Shown here piece after piece: positions 22,667 to 33,980 of a stretch of 64,000 nucleotides of DNA. Position numbers and translations under genes: made by a program. The stretch is from Pelodera strongyloides (Eukaryota; Nematoda; Chromadorea; Rhabditida; Rhabditidae): contig JAANDG010000014.1 of assembly GCA_036852015.1 (NCBI GenBank), positions 62,001 to 126,000 of the forward strand, written 5' to 3'. The notes beneath the pieces were generated by a model. The model made no database searches, was not told the DNA's origin, and saw only the letters and a program-made list of their open reading frames with translations. Numbering within the stretch: position 1 is the first letter of the stretch; every line of letters starts with the position of its first letter.

Positions 22667-24206
22667 CAGTTCCGTAAGTAAAGGAACACCCAAAAAATTT
22701 CGTTTTCGGCTCAAAAATCTCAGAAATTCTTCAAATAAGCTGCACCATTGGATTCAGCGTGAAAAATGGACCTTGTTTTGTAAAATTTATAAAAAAATAT
22801 TCAGAATGTCGTCAGAAGCAATCGTCAACCGAAAAACGGGTTTTTGCAACTGTTACATAAGTAAAGGAACACCCATAAAAATCAACATTTATTTAAAAAT
22901 TAAAAGTGGTAAAGAGCTTTGTTGCATAAGTTAATTATCGATAGGTCCTCCTCAACCTGCATCGAGGTCAAATTCTCAGTGGCGCTTCGAGGACTCGCAA
23001 TTCTGATGAATTCTGACGTCGCCTGTTCTTCAAGGCATGGAGCTCCTGGAAGACCGTCGGAAAAGTTCGATTTTGTGCGCAGTGTTTCCACAAATGCCCC
23101 AAAATGGTTTTCGGATGGATTCACATCTGGAAAACATGTCGAAACACTCCACGCATGCTCCAGATGATTTGTCTTCAAAAATTCTGATGATCTCTGACGT
23201 TTATTGACGCTTTTAAATTCTGAATAACAATTTCCGACAGCTTAAAATCCTTGGTAAACGCTGTCGAGAAGATACTGAGTGTTGGCAATGTTCATGCGCG
23301 TGCGTAGAAACTCCTGATGAACGTGACGTTGTGACGTTAGCGTGGATCGGCTCCAAACCATCCTTCTCCAGCACCTGCGTCTGTCGAAGAACTGCACACA
23401 CCTGTGATGACCGCATCAGAATGTTCCTTATTATGCGGCATGTTCGATTCGAAGTTGTTTTCATCTGAGGACATGATTTGGAGCACCAAGATGGGGATTC
23501 TTGCATCATTGCAATGCCTGCGACGCTGGGAGAACTCTAACGTCACGTTCATCAGGAGTTTCTACGCACGCGCATGAACATTGCCAACACTCAGAATCTT
23601 CTCGACAGCGTTTACGAAGGATTTTAAGCTGTCGGAAATTGTTATTCAGAATTTAAAAGCGTCAATAAACGTCAGAGATCATCAGAATTTTTGAAGACAA
23701 ATCATCTGGAGCATGCGTGGAGTGTTTCGACATGTTTTCCAGATGTGAATCCATTCGAAAACCATTTTGGGGCATTTGTGGAAACACTGCGCACAAAATC
23801 GAACTTTTCCGACGGTCTTCCAGGAGCTCCATGCCTTGAAGAACAGGCGACGTCAGAATTCATCAGAATTGCGAGTCCTCGAAGCGCCACTGAGAATTTG
23901 ACCTCGATGCAGGTTGAGGAGGACCTATCGATAATTAACTTATGCAACAAAGCTCTTTACCACTTTTAATTTTTAAATAAATGTTGATTTTTATGGGTGT
24001 TCCTTTACTTATGTAACAGTTGCAAAAACACGTTTTTCGGTTGACGATTGCTTCTGACGACATTCTGAATATTTTTTTATAAGTTTTACAAAACAAGGTC
24101 CATTTTTCACGCTGAATCCAATGGTGCAGCTTATTTGAAGAATTCCTGAGATTTTTGAGCCGAAAACGAAAATTTTTGGGTGTTCCTTTACTTACGGAAC
24201 GCACTG
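22667..24206. mobile_element. Tc1/mariner-derived foldback element
   Basis: A 1540-bp element is flanked by TA, with CAGTTCCGTAAGTAAAGGAA at one end and its complement plus CACTG at the other. The arms are about 660-700 bp and nearly identical. Each arm carries the same transposase C-terminal piece (minus 22900-23178, plus 23691-23969) with FPDVNPSENHFG, corresponding to the SPDLNPIENxWG signature of the IS630-Tc1-mariner superfamily. The unique centre reads SSDENNF on the minus strand, like the first catalytic Asp block. There is no full transposase frame, so it is non-autonomous. Confidence 0.85.
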
Positions 24207-24945
24207 TATGTATGCCCTTTTTGAAGTTAAGCTGTATTAATAGAATGTGTATTCCTCATTAAGGAAACAACAACAAAAATTGTTAAAAGTTTCCCATTTA
24301 AAAGAAAATGATTTTCAAAGTTCACCTTTTCCATAGTAAACGCGTTTACTGCCACCCTGGCTTACACGGCAGGTCTGATGGAGCAAAAATTTAGCATATG
24401 TGTGCATACATCGGCATATAGCTTGCAACAGCGACATATTTGCATGCAAATGATAATATTCGAATTTACATATTCAGTCGCCTACTTAAATTCATGTCTG
24501 GTGTGGAAACTCTAGTTTCGCAGTTGTTCTGCTCATTTTGAGTGCCTACATATTCCCTTTAATATTATACGAATTTTCTATGTATCCTATGCACATTTTT
24601 GGCACATTGGATATTCTCCTATGCAAATTTTGAAAGTACTTACAAATACGACTTTAATGATAGTACCATAGCCTAAGTCACTAAGTAAACAGAATTGAAC
24701 ATATATTTGCTCTTGCATTTTCTTGAGCACTATCAACTTTCGTCCCAAAAATGTAAAATGCAGTTGTTTTGTTTCGCGTTTCTTTTCCCCGTAAGTTCTA
24801 GCCTCTGTCAACCCTAAGCATATTTTCTTTGGAAAATATTTGGATTTGTTTAGTGGATTGTTTGGTGCATTGAAAGTGGATTGTTTATATTTGCATCTTG
24901 CATGAGCTGGAGGCCTTTCCTGCCGTTCGCTCGGCTCTGCTAAAT

Positions 24946-25340
24946 TTCCCAAGTTTTCCTAAGCGTCCAGTGCTTCGCTAATCAAAAAGAATAACCGTGA
25001 GCTAATTAAAGTATAGTTCCCCAATTGATCGGGCCGGCCTAACTCGTGAGTACCGCAGTGCGTTGGTTCCGCAGTGCGCGAGTACCGCAGTAGGCGAGTA
25101 CCCCAGTGCGAGTACCGCAGTGGGCGAGTACCCTAGTGCGTGAGTACCGCAGTGCGCGACTAACGCAGTGCGCGAGTACCGCAGTACGCGAGTACCGCAG
25201 TAGGTGAGTACCCCAGTGCGAGAACCGCAGTGGGCGAGTACCCTAGTGCGCGAGTACCGCACTGCGTGAGTTGGGCCGGCCTTGTACATTTTTTTTATTT
25301 ATGAAGCACTTGGCTCTTGGGAAAACTTGCTTTTAGGAAG
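24946..25340. mobile_element. GGGCCGGCC element with internal minisatellite
   Basis: Imperfect ~30-bp terminal inverted repeats (CCCAAGTTTTCCTAAGCG on the left, CTTGGGAAAACTTG on the right). Internal GGGCCGGCCTAACTCGTGAG and its complement bracket the minisatellite at 25041-25275. A relative begins at 27936. Confidence 0.7.
25041..25275. repeat. GC-rich minisatellite, GCGAGTACCGCAGT units
   Basis: About sixteen units of 13-16 bp (GCGAGTACCGCAGTG with CCCAGT and CCTAGT variants), themselves arranged in a higher-order block repeated twice. Confidence 0.9.
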
Positions 25341-25479
25341 TTAGGATAAAAAACATTTTAGTATTAAGTGGGAAGTTGGGTCTTGAATTACAGGTTATGC
25401 AACTAATTAGTTATTACATTTAATTGGTTTAATTTGATGTCTATTCTCGATATTTTTTCTTCTCTCCATACTTTTTAGG

Positions 25480-26282
25480 AAACTTCGATGTATCGCTGGT
25501 GAACGGCCAACGAGAAACACACGGACCGGACTGCCTTGAGGGAAGAACGGAAACGCTGGAAGAAGGAGTTGCTCGTGGGCGGGACACCGAGCAAACTGGA
25601 CCGTTGGAACGCTGTAACTACCACTTGAAAGGCGCTCCGAAGTATTAAAAGGTAAGTTCAATGCATTTTGTAGAAACAATCACAATTCGTATGAGGTAAC
25701 TCCTCGCTTTCTCTTCTCTCTCTCTCTCTCTCTCTCTCCTCTCCTTTTTGAAAATCAATTCAAAGATTCCATTTCAGATGAGGAGGTATCCAACGAGGTG
25801 TCGAGTCGCTCGACATCGAACCTTGATACATCGCTGGTATTGGACGAATGCCGGCTATTGGAACCCTCGTTCTGACTGCTGAATGAGAACTGCTGCATGA
25901 GAACGTTTTCCAAATGGGGACACGGGACACGTCAGACTCCTTTAGTACGCAACCGAATAAGTGGAATAAGCTTTGAAGGCCGGAGGATGCCCTGGAATCG
26001 CATTCTATTAAAAAGGTAAATGATTTTTTTGTGCATTCCTGTCTTAACTATTTCTTGCTGCCTACAGCTGCGCTGAAAACACTGAGTGAAGACGCGGCCA
26101 GTAGTTTCCCTTATATTCGCTACTTCCCAAAACCCTGCAATTGGATTTCCATAACGCTCACAACCAAGTTTATGTTCGTATCCGAGTTTTATAAAATCTT
26201 TGAAACATATCGGGCTGGGACGAAGGGCGCCTATTTTGTTTGTCTAGTATCCACGTACATGCATCAAAGCACGGAAAACTAG
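25480..26282 (+). other. Exon-like units with good splice sites, no joined frame
   Basis: Three segments follow TTTTTTAG, TTTCAG and CTACAG: 25480-25651 (ends before GTAAGT), 25779-26015 (ends before GTAAAT) and from 26069. The first two resemble each other (CTTCGATGTATCGCTGGT against CCTTGATACATCGCTGGT, and both end ATTAAAAG). Each has an open but interrupted frame. They could be non-coding spliced exons or a decayed duplicated gene. A (TC)n run lies at 25711-25740. Confidence 0.35.
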
Positions 26283-27071
26283 CTTAGTTGCATAATCACT
26301 GCGCTATGCAAATTTAAATAAGAATGCGAAAAAATCTGAAAAAGAGCCCATCCAGTTTATTTGTCGACAACACATATCACATATCTGTGTGCGGCTCTCT
26401 TTTCTCCTAATTCTTTTAAAACTTCTATGAGAACCTTACCCCTTTGGAAGTTTAGGCTCCCACTTCGCTAATTCCCTTTCTTTTTCTCCAAATGAGCTTT
26501 ATTTCTCGTGGTTATATAATTGTTTGGGCGCTTAAAGTTTATAAATCATTATTTAGTTCTCCGGAAGGAAATCTGGACGTTCAACCTGCCTTTGGAAATG
26601 ATTGTTATATGAGAAGATAGCGGACGTGAGCTTTCCCTTCACTGCAGCGCCCACTGTCAAGAATCACACTATTTGTAAGTTATCGAAAATGCTGCTTGTA
26701 GTTGAATGGTATTTCATTAAAGATGATTTGGATTAAAGCGAACTGGCACCCAGTTTGGGGTTTTTTCGTCAATAATAGTTTAAATACTTTTATTGATGGA
26801 AACACCTAAAAAACAACGTAAGCTAATAGAAACAGGAAAAATAAAGACTCAAAAAAACATTTTTCATATTTTGTATGGAAATAAATGGACTTGTACGGTC
26901 CGCCGGACTCGACTGAAATCGTACGATGGGGACACGCCCCCAAAAATTAAATCTCCCGCTTAATAACCATTCCGATATTTGTACTTTGGATTTACTCGTA
27001 GTGTTGATTTTAAATCGGTTTGCTTTTCTGAAGCGTTCCTTCGTCAATTTCCTAACGCAAGCCCTGCCACG

Positions 27072-27148
27072 GAAGCCATAGCCCAGTGGTAGCGCTCTCG
27101 GCTTTGGTCCGAATGGACCGTGGTTCGACCCAGTCTGGCCACTAGCTA
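27072..27148 (+). tRNA. tRNA-like sequence, probable pseudogene (TTG anticodon)
   Basis: An A-box match TAGCCCAGTGGTAGCGC and B-box match GGTTCGACCC are correctly spaced. The anticodon arm CTCGG-CTTTGGT-CCGAA gives loop anticodon TTG (Gln). The acceptor stem does not pair and the D and T stems have mismatches, so it is not a functional tRNA. It may be a tRNA pseudogene or a SINE head. Confidence 0.45.
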
Positions 27149-27404
27149 GCTATTTTGCATGAAATATTACTTTCCGAAAAAGGGCAAGGAAATTGGTTGT
27201 TCTGCGCCCATTTACTTCATTAGCGCGTTTCGTATGAAAGGAAACGTCAGTTCGCTTTTAAACTGCTTTAAGATTGTTCACGAAATGCGTTTACAAAGTG
27301 TGCACTTGTCCAAAATCGCTGTATTCCGGGTACGGCCATTTAGAATTCAGTTTTTTTTGGTGAATATTGACCCTCCCTGAAATAATTACTCCTTATGGTT
27401 TAGA

Positions 27405-27647
27405 ATGTCTGAACCTTCGTTATCGGTACTCGAAAGCACATGTTTGAAGAGCAAGTGTCCGTCTCCATCGAGTCGCCGAGGGACGTTCGTCTACTACTCG
27501 AGCTCCATGTCCTCCGCGTCGTCTGCAACCTCTAGGACGTTGTCGATGTCAAGCTCGTCGTCGAGGGCGTCGAGGTCGTCGAGAGCCCACAGACCGATAG
27601 AAAATTCGGTGGGTGATTTTCAAAATTTCAAAAAATTCAGTGGGTGA
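27405..27647. other. GC-rich stretch, ambiguous coding strand
   Basis: The plus strand reads a Ser-rich frame (SSSMSSASSATSRTLSMSSS). The minus strand reads an acidic one (LDDLDALDDELDIDNVLEVA) up to a stop. The minus frame is the more protein-like, but no splice partner was found. Confidence 0.3.
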
Positions 27648-27935
27648 CAATGACGCTGGCTATTTATAAGCTCAAATAGAACCGGTATTTCAAATTTATT
27701 TTCATAAATCTGAGGTTCACTTCACTTGTATTCTTCTAGAGCTACTTTTCGTTACTACTTTTCTGCAAAATTTTCAATAGTCTTTCATTATTCTCTTTTT
27801 TTTGGCGAGATTCTGGACCGTATTTAGTGTGGAATGTTGGAAGGATTCAAAAAACGAGCCTCCCTTTTTGTATTTAGCGAGTTCAAATGCGCACTACAGA
27901 TAGCTGGTGTTGTAGTACACCCCCTTTATTTTTCC

Positions 27936-29098
27936 AAGTTTTCCAAGTTTTCCTGAGCATTCAGTGCATCACTAATCGAACAGAATAACTGTCGACGGAT
28001 GCCCTAAATAGACCGAGTTTTGGAAATAGGCATCGCAATTGGTCGGGCCGGCCTACTCCGAGAGAGCAATTGTGCCCTCCCCCGCGTGGCCGCGCTGTAG
28101 CGGCTCCGAATTGACTCCGAGCGAGCTATTTAGAGCAGTTGGGGCGCGTGATCTGCTGGGGCATTAGGTTACGCTTATGCTTTTTGGTTTTTGAAGGACT
28201 TGGCTCTTGGGAAAGCTTGGAATACATAGCCGAGCCTTTTTCTTTAGCGATTTAGTTAGTTTGTTAATATGCCCAAGGCGGCTGGAACAGCAAAATAACA
28301 GATGAGTCATGTTCTCTCTCCCGATCGCTTCCTTCCTCCATGATCCTTGTTTCCGAGCATTTCCTGCGGAAAAACCAGCTAGGTTATTACTAGATTCCTA
28401 CTCGGTTTTTAGTCGGAAAAAGCTCGGAAAACAAAAGTTTGTCGGGAAATACTCGGAAAATCCGCGGGAAATTCTCGGAAACGGACAAACAGACGGCTCC
28501 CGAGCTCGGCCCGCCTATTTTCCGAGCGGCCCGAGAACCTCAAAGTTTCCGAGCTTTTTCCGATAATCTTCTCTGAGAATACTCGGAGAATCCGCGGAAA
28601 ATCCTCGGAAACGCAAAGTTTCTCGGAAAATTCTGGGATTCATTAACGGAGTCCCCCTTCCCTCTCCCTCTCTCTCCCTCTCTCTCTTTCTTCCTCTCGT
28701 TGAGTCATGAACTCAGGATCTCAGCAGGAGATTTCTTTGAATTCCAAGGAATTCCTTAGAAGCAGCACAATCTCCAGATTGCTTTCAAGTAGTTTTAATA
28801 GTTTTAAGAACTGCGGATTTTATGATGCAAATCGTTATTTCTGTGTCGCACTCTCTGACCTGAAGAGGGCAGCGGAGCGAACGCCTGCTTCACGAGCTGC
28901 AGGTCGTCCATACGTCCATGTTCGTGCTCCTCTTCGACAAGACACGGACTAATTTTTCGCTCCACGTATGTCTCGCCGCTCGCTCGGAGTCACCCGGTCA
29001 ATTCGGAGCCGCTACAGCGCGGACACGCGGCGGAGGGCACAATTTCTCTCTCGGAGTAGGCCGGCCCGAACAATTGTGATGCCCATTTCAAAAACGTG
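27936..29098. mobile_element. Composite GGCCGGCC element with TCCGAG repeats
   Basis: Outer inverted ends AAATAGGCATCGCAATTGGT (28027) and complement (about 29078-29098), then GGGCCGGCCTACTCCGAGAG and complement. The interior has two copies of ACTCGGAAAATCCGCGGRAA and a (CT)n tract at 28656-28697. The left part (27936-28060, 28171-28240) matches the element at 24946-25340, so two elements overlap or are nested. A diverged piece recurs at 43360-43625. Confidence 0.65.
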
Positions 29099-29448
29099 AT
29101 CTATGTCTCGCCGCACCCTTGAAACCCAAAATATAAAAGTACATTTCCACTTCCACCCCCACTCTCCTATCCAAGTACTCTGTTTCTCTGCCTCTCTTTT
29201 GTGTTCCTGTTTGAATTCATACCACATACATATGTGTACTAAGTTTTATATTTCAGGGCACAACTCAGCAACATCGAAGCATGATTAGTATGGTATATGG
29301 ACAACGAAACAAGCTGAAGACGGCCAGCCATTTATCGTCCGAACTTGGTAGTCAATAGACTCTGCCTGGCCCTCTGCTGGACAAGTCGTGAGAACTGAAA
29401 GGTCCATGGACCATGGACCACCCATGAACAAAGGAGAACACATCCGAG

Positions 29449-29625
29449 GTGAGAATTTCTCTCTCTATCTCTCTCTCTCTCTAATCTCTCTCTGTCCATC
29501 TCTCTTTAATCTCTATCTATCCGTATGTTTCTAATGTCTCTCTCTCTCTATCTCTTATCTCTCTATCTCTCGATCTCGCTAATCTGTCTAATCTCTCTCT
29601 CCTCTCTCCCACCTCTCTACGTCTC
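29449..29625. repeat. (CT)n-rich tract
   Basis: Degenerate CTCTCTAT repeat directly after a good donor (GGTGAGAAT). It is probably intronic to an exon-like segment ending near 29448. Confidence 0.8.
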
Positions 29626-29679
29626 TGAGTATTTCTTCGCTCATCTCAATTCACGAATTCACACTCCCATTCTAAACAT

Positions 29680-30600
29680 TTGCTAATTCAGGTCAAATAC
29701 TGTCTATCGAAGTCCGGAATGGATCTGTCTGGCTCGTTTTCGCTTCTTGCTCCTACTCCTACTGGATTTCGACTGGCTCAAGTCTCGAAGGCTTTACAAG
29801 CGTACTGCGTTATCTACGTTATCACTCCACATCATGTGACGATACCCATGCCACACTCAATCAGGTAACAATGTTTCTGCTTCTAATTCCGATGTCTACC
29901 TCTAGAAAATGTCATTGTACATGCGAACAACGCATCATGCTTTGCACTACAAGACACCACCCCTGCATCCTTTGTCTTTCTATTGATTCGGTTGATGTGG
30001 CCTTTATCTGTACAGATGACGCTTATAATAAAACAACGTATTTCATTTTGTTTCAGTTCTGCACTGCACTGCGATGAGTGTCGACAATGGCGATTTGTGA
30101 CTAAAGTCTATATGCCGCAAACAAGCGGACATACGACAGAGATTCCTCCAATGTTATGCCCTTCCTTTTTCACCCCCTCCTCAAATGATAAAGATTTACA
30201 GAGGAGGGGGCTGGCTCAACGTGTTGTGCTACTCTTGTTCATTATGGTGGGATCCCTCCCTAGTTGGCGCACCGAGCGCTCTGAATCTCTTCTGCACTCG
30301 CACTCCCTATACGCACTCCCTAGCTCCCTTGGAAGGCCAGGGAAGACTCCCTGTGTGTTGGGGAATACGGCATATGTTCTGTCACTTGAATACTCCCAAA
30401 TGATTTTCCGAAAGGAAACTATGCAAATTCATCGTTCGGGATGGACTCTTAGGAAAGGCTCCAATGCTTGGAGAAAACAAAAAAACACGGTAAGAATTAG
30501 CATGGAAAAGAACAAATTAGCATGCTCAACACTGCGTACTCTTGTTGATTATGTTTTTGATGTGCTGCTTATTGTTTTTTTGCTTTTTGTTGGGTAACTT
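29680..30600 (+). other. Unassigned open frames plus dispersed repeat
   Basis: The longest frame (29983-30597, 204 codons) has a composition I do not trust. Its middle (about 30249-30395) is a dispersed repeat also present at 41335-41480 (shared CCTCCCTAG, CGAGCGCTCTG, TATCTCTTCTGC and TGTTGGxGAATACGGCAT). I therefore do not call it a gene. Confidence 0.4.
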
Positions 30601-30604
30601 TCGA

Positions 30605-32272
30605 CACAATTATTTGATTCTCTATCGTAAAAGAGTTACTGTATGTAATTAAAAAAGGTGTTTTTGGTTCTATGGAGAATATACAAAAAGAGAATAATTG
30701 ACAGTGTTATTTCAATGACGATGACGAGATAAAAAGAAAACAATTCATATTTTAATACCCTTCTGCAGCCATTGAAAGCACAATTACTTGCATCAGTCAG
30801 AAATTTTCAAGAAGTAATATTTTTATTTCAAGCAGGATCAGAAAATTGCCGTACAGGGTTTCGTTTTAACAAGTCTCATATTAGTGTTCAACGACATGAT
30901 TACTTTCTTTATTTATCTTTAAATAATTTAACAACCACGACGCCAAACATCTACTACTTTCTCAGTAAGGGCGACATAACATAACACATAACATAACATA
31001 ACATTTATTACGAACATAAAATGTCGCACAAGTTTTGTCGAGGCAATACCACAATGAATAACCATGAAACGTGAAAATGTAAATCTGATTAAAATAAAAG
31101 CATCAAATAAAAACATTATGTTTACAGGAATAGGCGAGGGTTACTCTCAATCATAAGTGATGTTCTATGGACAAAACAGTGTCTGCGAACATTCCTAGTC
31201 ACCCGAGGGATTATGATTTTGATACGACCACGTCGAGAGGACAGATTAGAATTCCTGAATTTGTACATTGAACGTAGATTATGGCCGCATTTGCCAACCA
31301 ATATTTTTCTGAGCATTCTAGCATCTGCCTTCCTACGTCGATTGTCAAGTGTATCAAGCTTCAATAATGTATCTCTATCTGAACTAGAGGGTGTATCATT
31401 GTAATCAAGCAATTGGGAACGCATAAAAATTCGCTTTGTAAATGTACGTTGGATCCGATCTAGGGCCACCTTATCCTTTTTCTTATATGGACTAAAGACA
31501 ACCGAGCCTGACTCTAGAATTGAACGTACATAAAGAGAATATGCAAGAACCAAAAGGTTTGCCTTCCGCGTTTTCAGAGTGCGAAAGAGAGCAAACATTC
31601 TTTTTCTTGCTTGGGCACAAACAAAGGAAATATGTTTAGAGAAGGATAAATCATCTGTCATAATAAATCCTAGGTCTTTGAGCTGAGTTACCTTTTCAAT
31701 CACAACTGAATTACAAATGTAGTCCACTTTTGGATTGTTTGGGCCAATGTACAGTGCTTGGTACTTATGAAGAGCCAAAGGTAACTGAAACTCAATTGAC
31801 CAATCATGCACCAAGTTTATTGCGCGTTGAACTAAAATTCTATCTACAGGATCATTAATAGTACTGTATATTTTTATGTCATCTGCATACATTACAAATG
31901 AAATACCTAGGAAAGAACTAAAACAAAAGCTAACATGCACTTAACAAATATGTGGTGTAAATATCTGATGTTAGCCTTTTTAACTATCTGAGAATCTGAG
32001 CATTGTAGTAGAACGAAGACGGGGCAATTTTTTGGTCCTGCTTTAAATAAAAATATTACTTCTTGAAAATTTCTGACTGATGGAAGTAATTGTGCTTTCA
32101 ATGGCTGCAAAAAGGTATTAAAATATGAATTGTTCTCTTTTTGTCTCGTCATCGTCATTGAAATAACGCTGTCAATTATTCTCTTTTTGTATATTTTCCA
32201 TAGAACCAAAAACACCTTTTTTAATTAAATACAGCCATACAGCAACTCTTTTTACGATAGAGAATTGGACAC
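30605..32272. repeat. Long inverted repeat enclosing a retrotransposon
   Basis: The left arm (about 30605-30860) and right arm (about 32022-32272) are inverted copies with a few percent divergence (for example AAAAAAGGTGTTTTTGGTTC and complement). The spacer holds the third non-LTR copy. Confidence 0.85.
30973..31905 (-). mobile_element. 5'-truncated non-LTR retrotransposon, copy 3
   Basis: The coding part reads from FVMYADDIKIYS at about 31900 to the stop at 31122 and is open (thumb and C-terminal domain). The 3' end reads TTCGTAATAAATGTTATG with a (ATGTT)n tail. Truncation falls just before YADD, so most of the palm is missing. It is more diverged from copies 1 and 2 than they are from each other. 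Confidence 0.9.
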
Positions 32273-33490
32273 TTTTTGACGGATATTTTTGAAAATCCAT
32301 ACAGACGCGTGTTAGTGTAGTAATTGCTATCCAAAAAGAGCGATGTAGCTAAATTGAAAGCAATATTCTTTTCTATATGGTTCGATAAGCATGCAGAGTC
32401 AAACAAAACAACATCAGTGTTGACGCTGTTAATATGCAAGGGACATAATTCCGATAAGATAAAAAAATTGCGGACGTGACAAGAAGCGAACCCTCATATA
32501 CCATCGCCTCCCCTCTTACAACCGCGCTATGCGCTCATACTTAAGGAAAACATCCTAGCCATTACTAGCTTCGATCAAATACTCCGAGTTTACAATATGT
32601 GTACGGTGTTGTAAAATATATTTTCTCATGTTTTACGTGTTTAGTTGAATGAGCAGAAAAGAATAAATAGTTAGAAACTAAAAAAAAAACACTTTGTCTT
32701 ATGAGGCACACCAAAAAAATCGATAAATCGTTACTTTACCTTAAGAGAACAGATGTAATTACATGACATATTTTCGAAAGGAAAGCTAGGGGACATATAC
32801 TGAAAATTTTATCGATCACTTTTAGTGGAAATTATAATGAAAAAGGTAGAAAAACTAAAAAATCGATAAATCGATATTTAGAAGCAGGTTTTTTCTAAAC
32901 ATAATTGTGATATTCTGATTCTACGTCATTGATTACCCCTATATCAAAAGAAAAACACTGAAAAACTCGTATTGTTCACTAAATTCACTTACTAATATCC
33001 CCGTGCAAAGAACACCCAAAACACGAACGACGAACAGAAAAAAAAAGAAAAAAAAAAGAAAAAACAATTGAAATCATTTGGGTTATTTTTTAATGGTTCT
33101 TCAACGAAGCAACCAACACTGCTGATTTTTTTTCAGAGATACCAAACCAATAAAGTCTATATATGTCGGAAAATATGGAGTTATTTGGTTCAGTAGTTTT
33201 TGAGGAAATTTTAATTAAGTATAAAAAAAAGCTGCAGACACCCGACGAAGAACCAAAAAGGGCTATGCGCGCTACCGCGCGCCTAGCCCCAATTTACAAA
33301 ATATCCGCAATAGGATCTTTTAACAGAAACGTTGGAATAAACGCTTTAGACGTTTCATATAAATATGCGCAGTTCAAGTATCGTTTAGATAGCATTTGAT
33401 GTCGCCTCAGGCGGCGTTAGCCGTCTGGTATGAAATACATAAAAAATGTATAGAAAAGAAATTAAATTAAACTACAAATAAGAAACCTAC
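32273..33490. other. Intergenic, AT-rich, no supported gene
   Basis: Repeated ATCGATAAATCG motifs lie at 32718-32880. A 78-codon plus frame at 33163-33399 lacks splice support. At 33403-33430 a GCCTCAGGCGGC segment recurs inverted at 50407-50445. Confidence 0.5.
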
Positions 33491-33980
33491 CTATTCCCAT
33501 TGCAAACATTATAATATAGCATGAGTGTTGCTCCATCAATTTTGATTTTTTCATGGCAATTAGTGAAACAGCATAGAAAACCTGAATTTTGTATAATGAA
33601 TATAAAACACAATTATTTTGTCTTATTGTTGACAAAAATGGCCGGGGGCTATCCCGGCTATTACAATTAGGCTTATTGTTTGTTGACAATCGGTCCACTG
33701 TCAACTTTTTGTAGTTTTCCGAAGGCAATGTGGGCCAGCGGAGAGCGGCGCACATAATGCGGTCCCAGCCCATTGTCAAGCGTTTGCCGCCCACTGTCAA
33801 ATCTAGCTTATTGTTATCGAAATATGACAATCCGCTCACTCAAAATATTGTCCCGCTTATTGCCAAATACGTGGCCACATAGGGTCGTTTCTCCCCTTGG
33901 GCATACCATCCATCGGAATCGAACGCGGCACAATTATACCGCACGGGGTCCAATTCACCGTGTTGAATTAAGTAATCCAT
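33491..33980 (-). pseudogene. srt-type chemoreceptor pseudogene, first two exons
   Basis: Exon 33980-33840 (141 nt, starts MDYLIQHGELDPVRYNCAA) and exon 33581-33491 (91 nt, includes EQHSCYIIMFAMGIG) match the srt gene at 4025-3072 in length, phase and splice position. The last codon of exon 1 is TGA where the paralogue has TGG, giving a stop at the exon edge and changing the -1 donor base. No later exons follow. It is a non-processed pseudogene. Confidence 0.8.

Noticed and set aside
23337..23552. Possible intact Tc1 transposase in the centre
   Set aside because: Only fragments of the catalytic blocks are visible, and stops and frame changes separate them.
22919..23950. Mirror-image frames antisense to the transposase fragments
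   Set aside because: Inverted duplicates produce shadow frames; only the strand with FPDVNPSENHFG makes sense.
29983..30597. 204-codon open frame as a gene
   Set aside because: Its middle is a dispersed repeat also at 41335-41480, and it has no recognisable domain or splice context.
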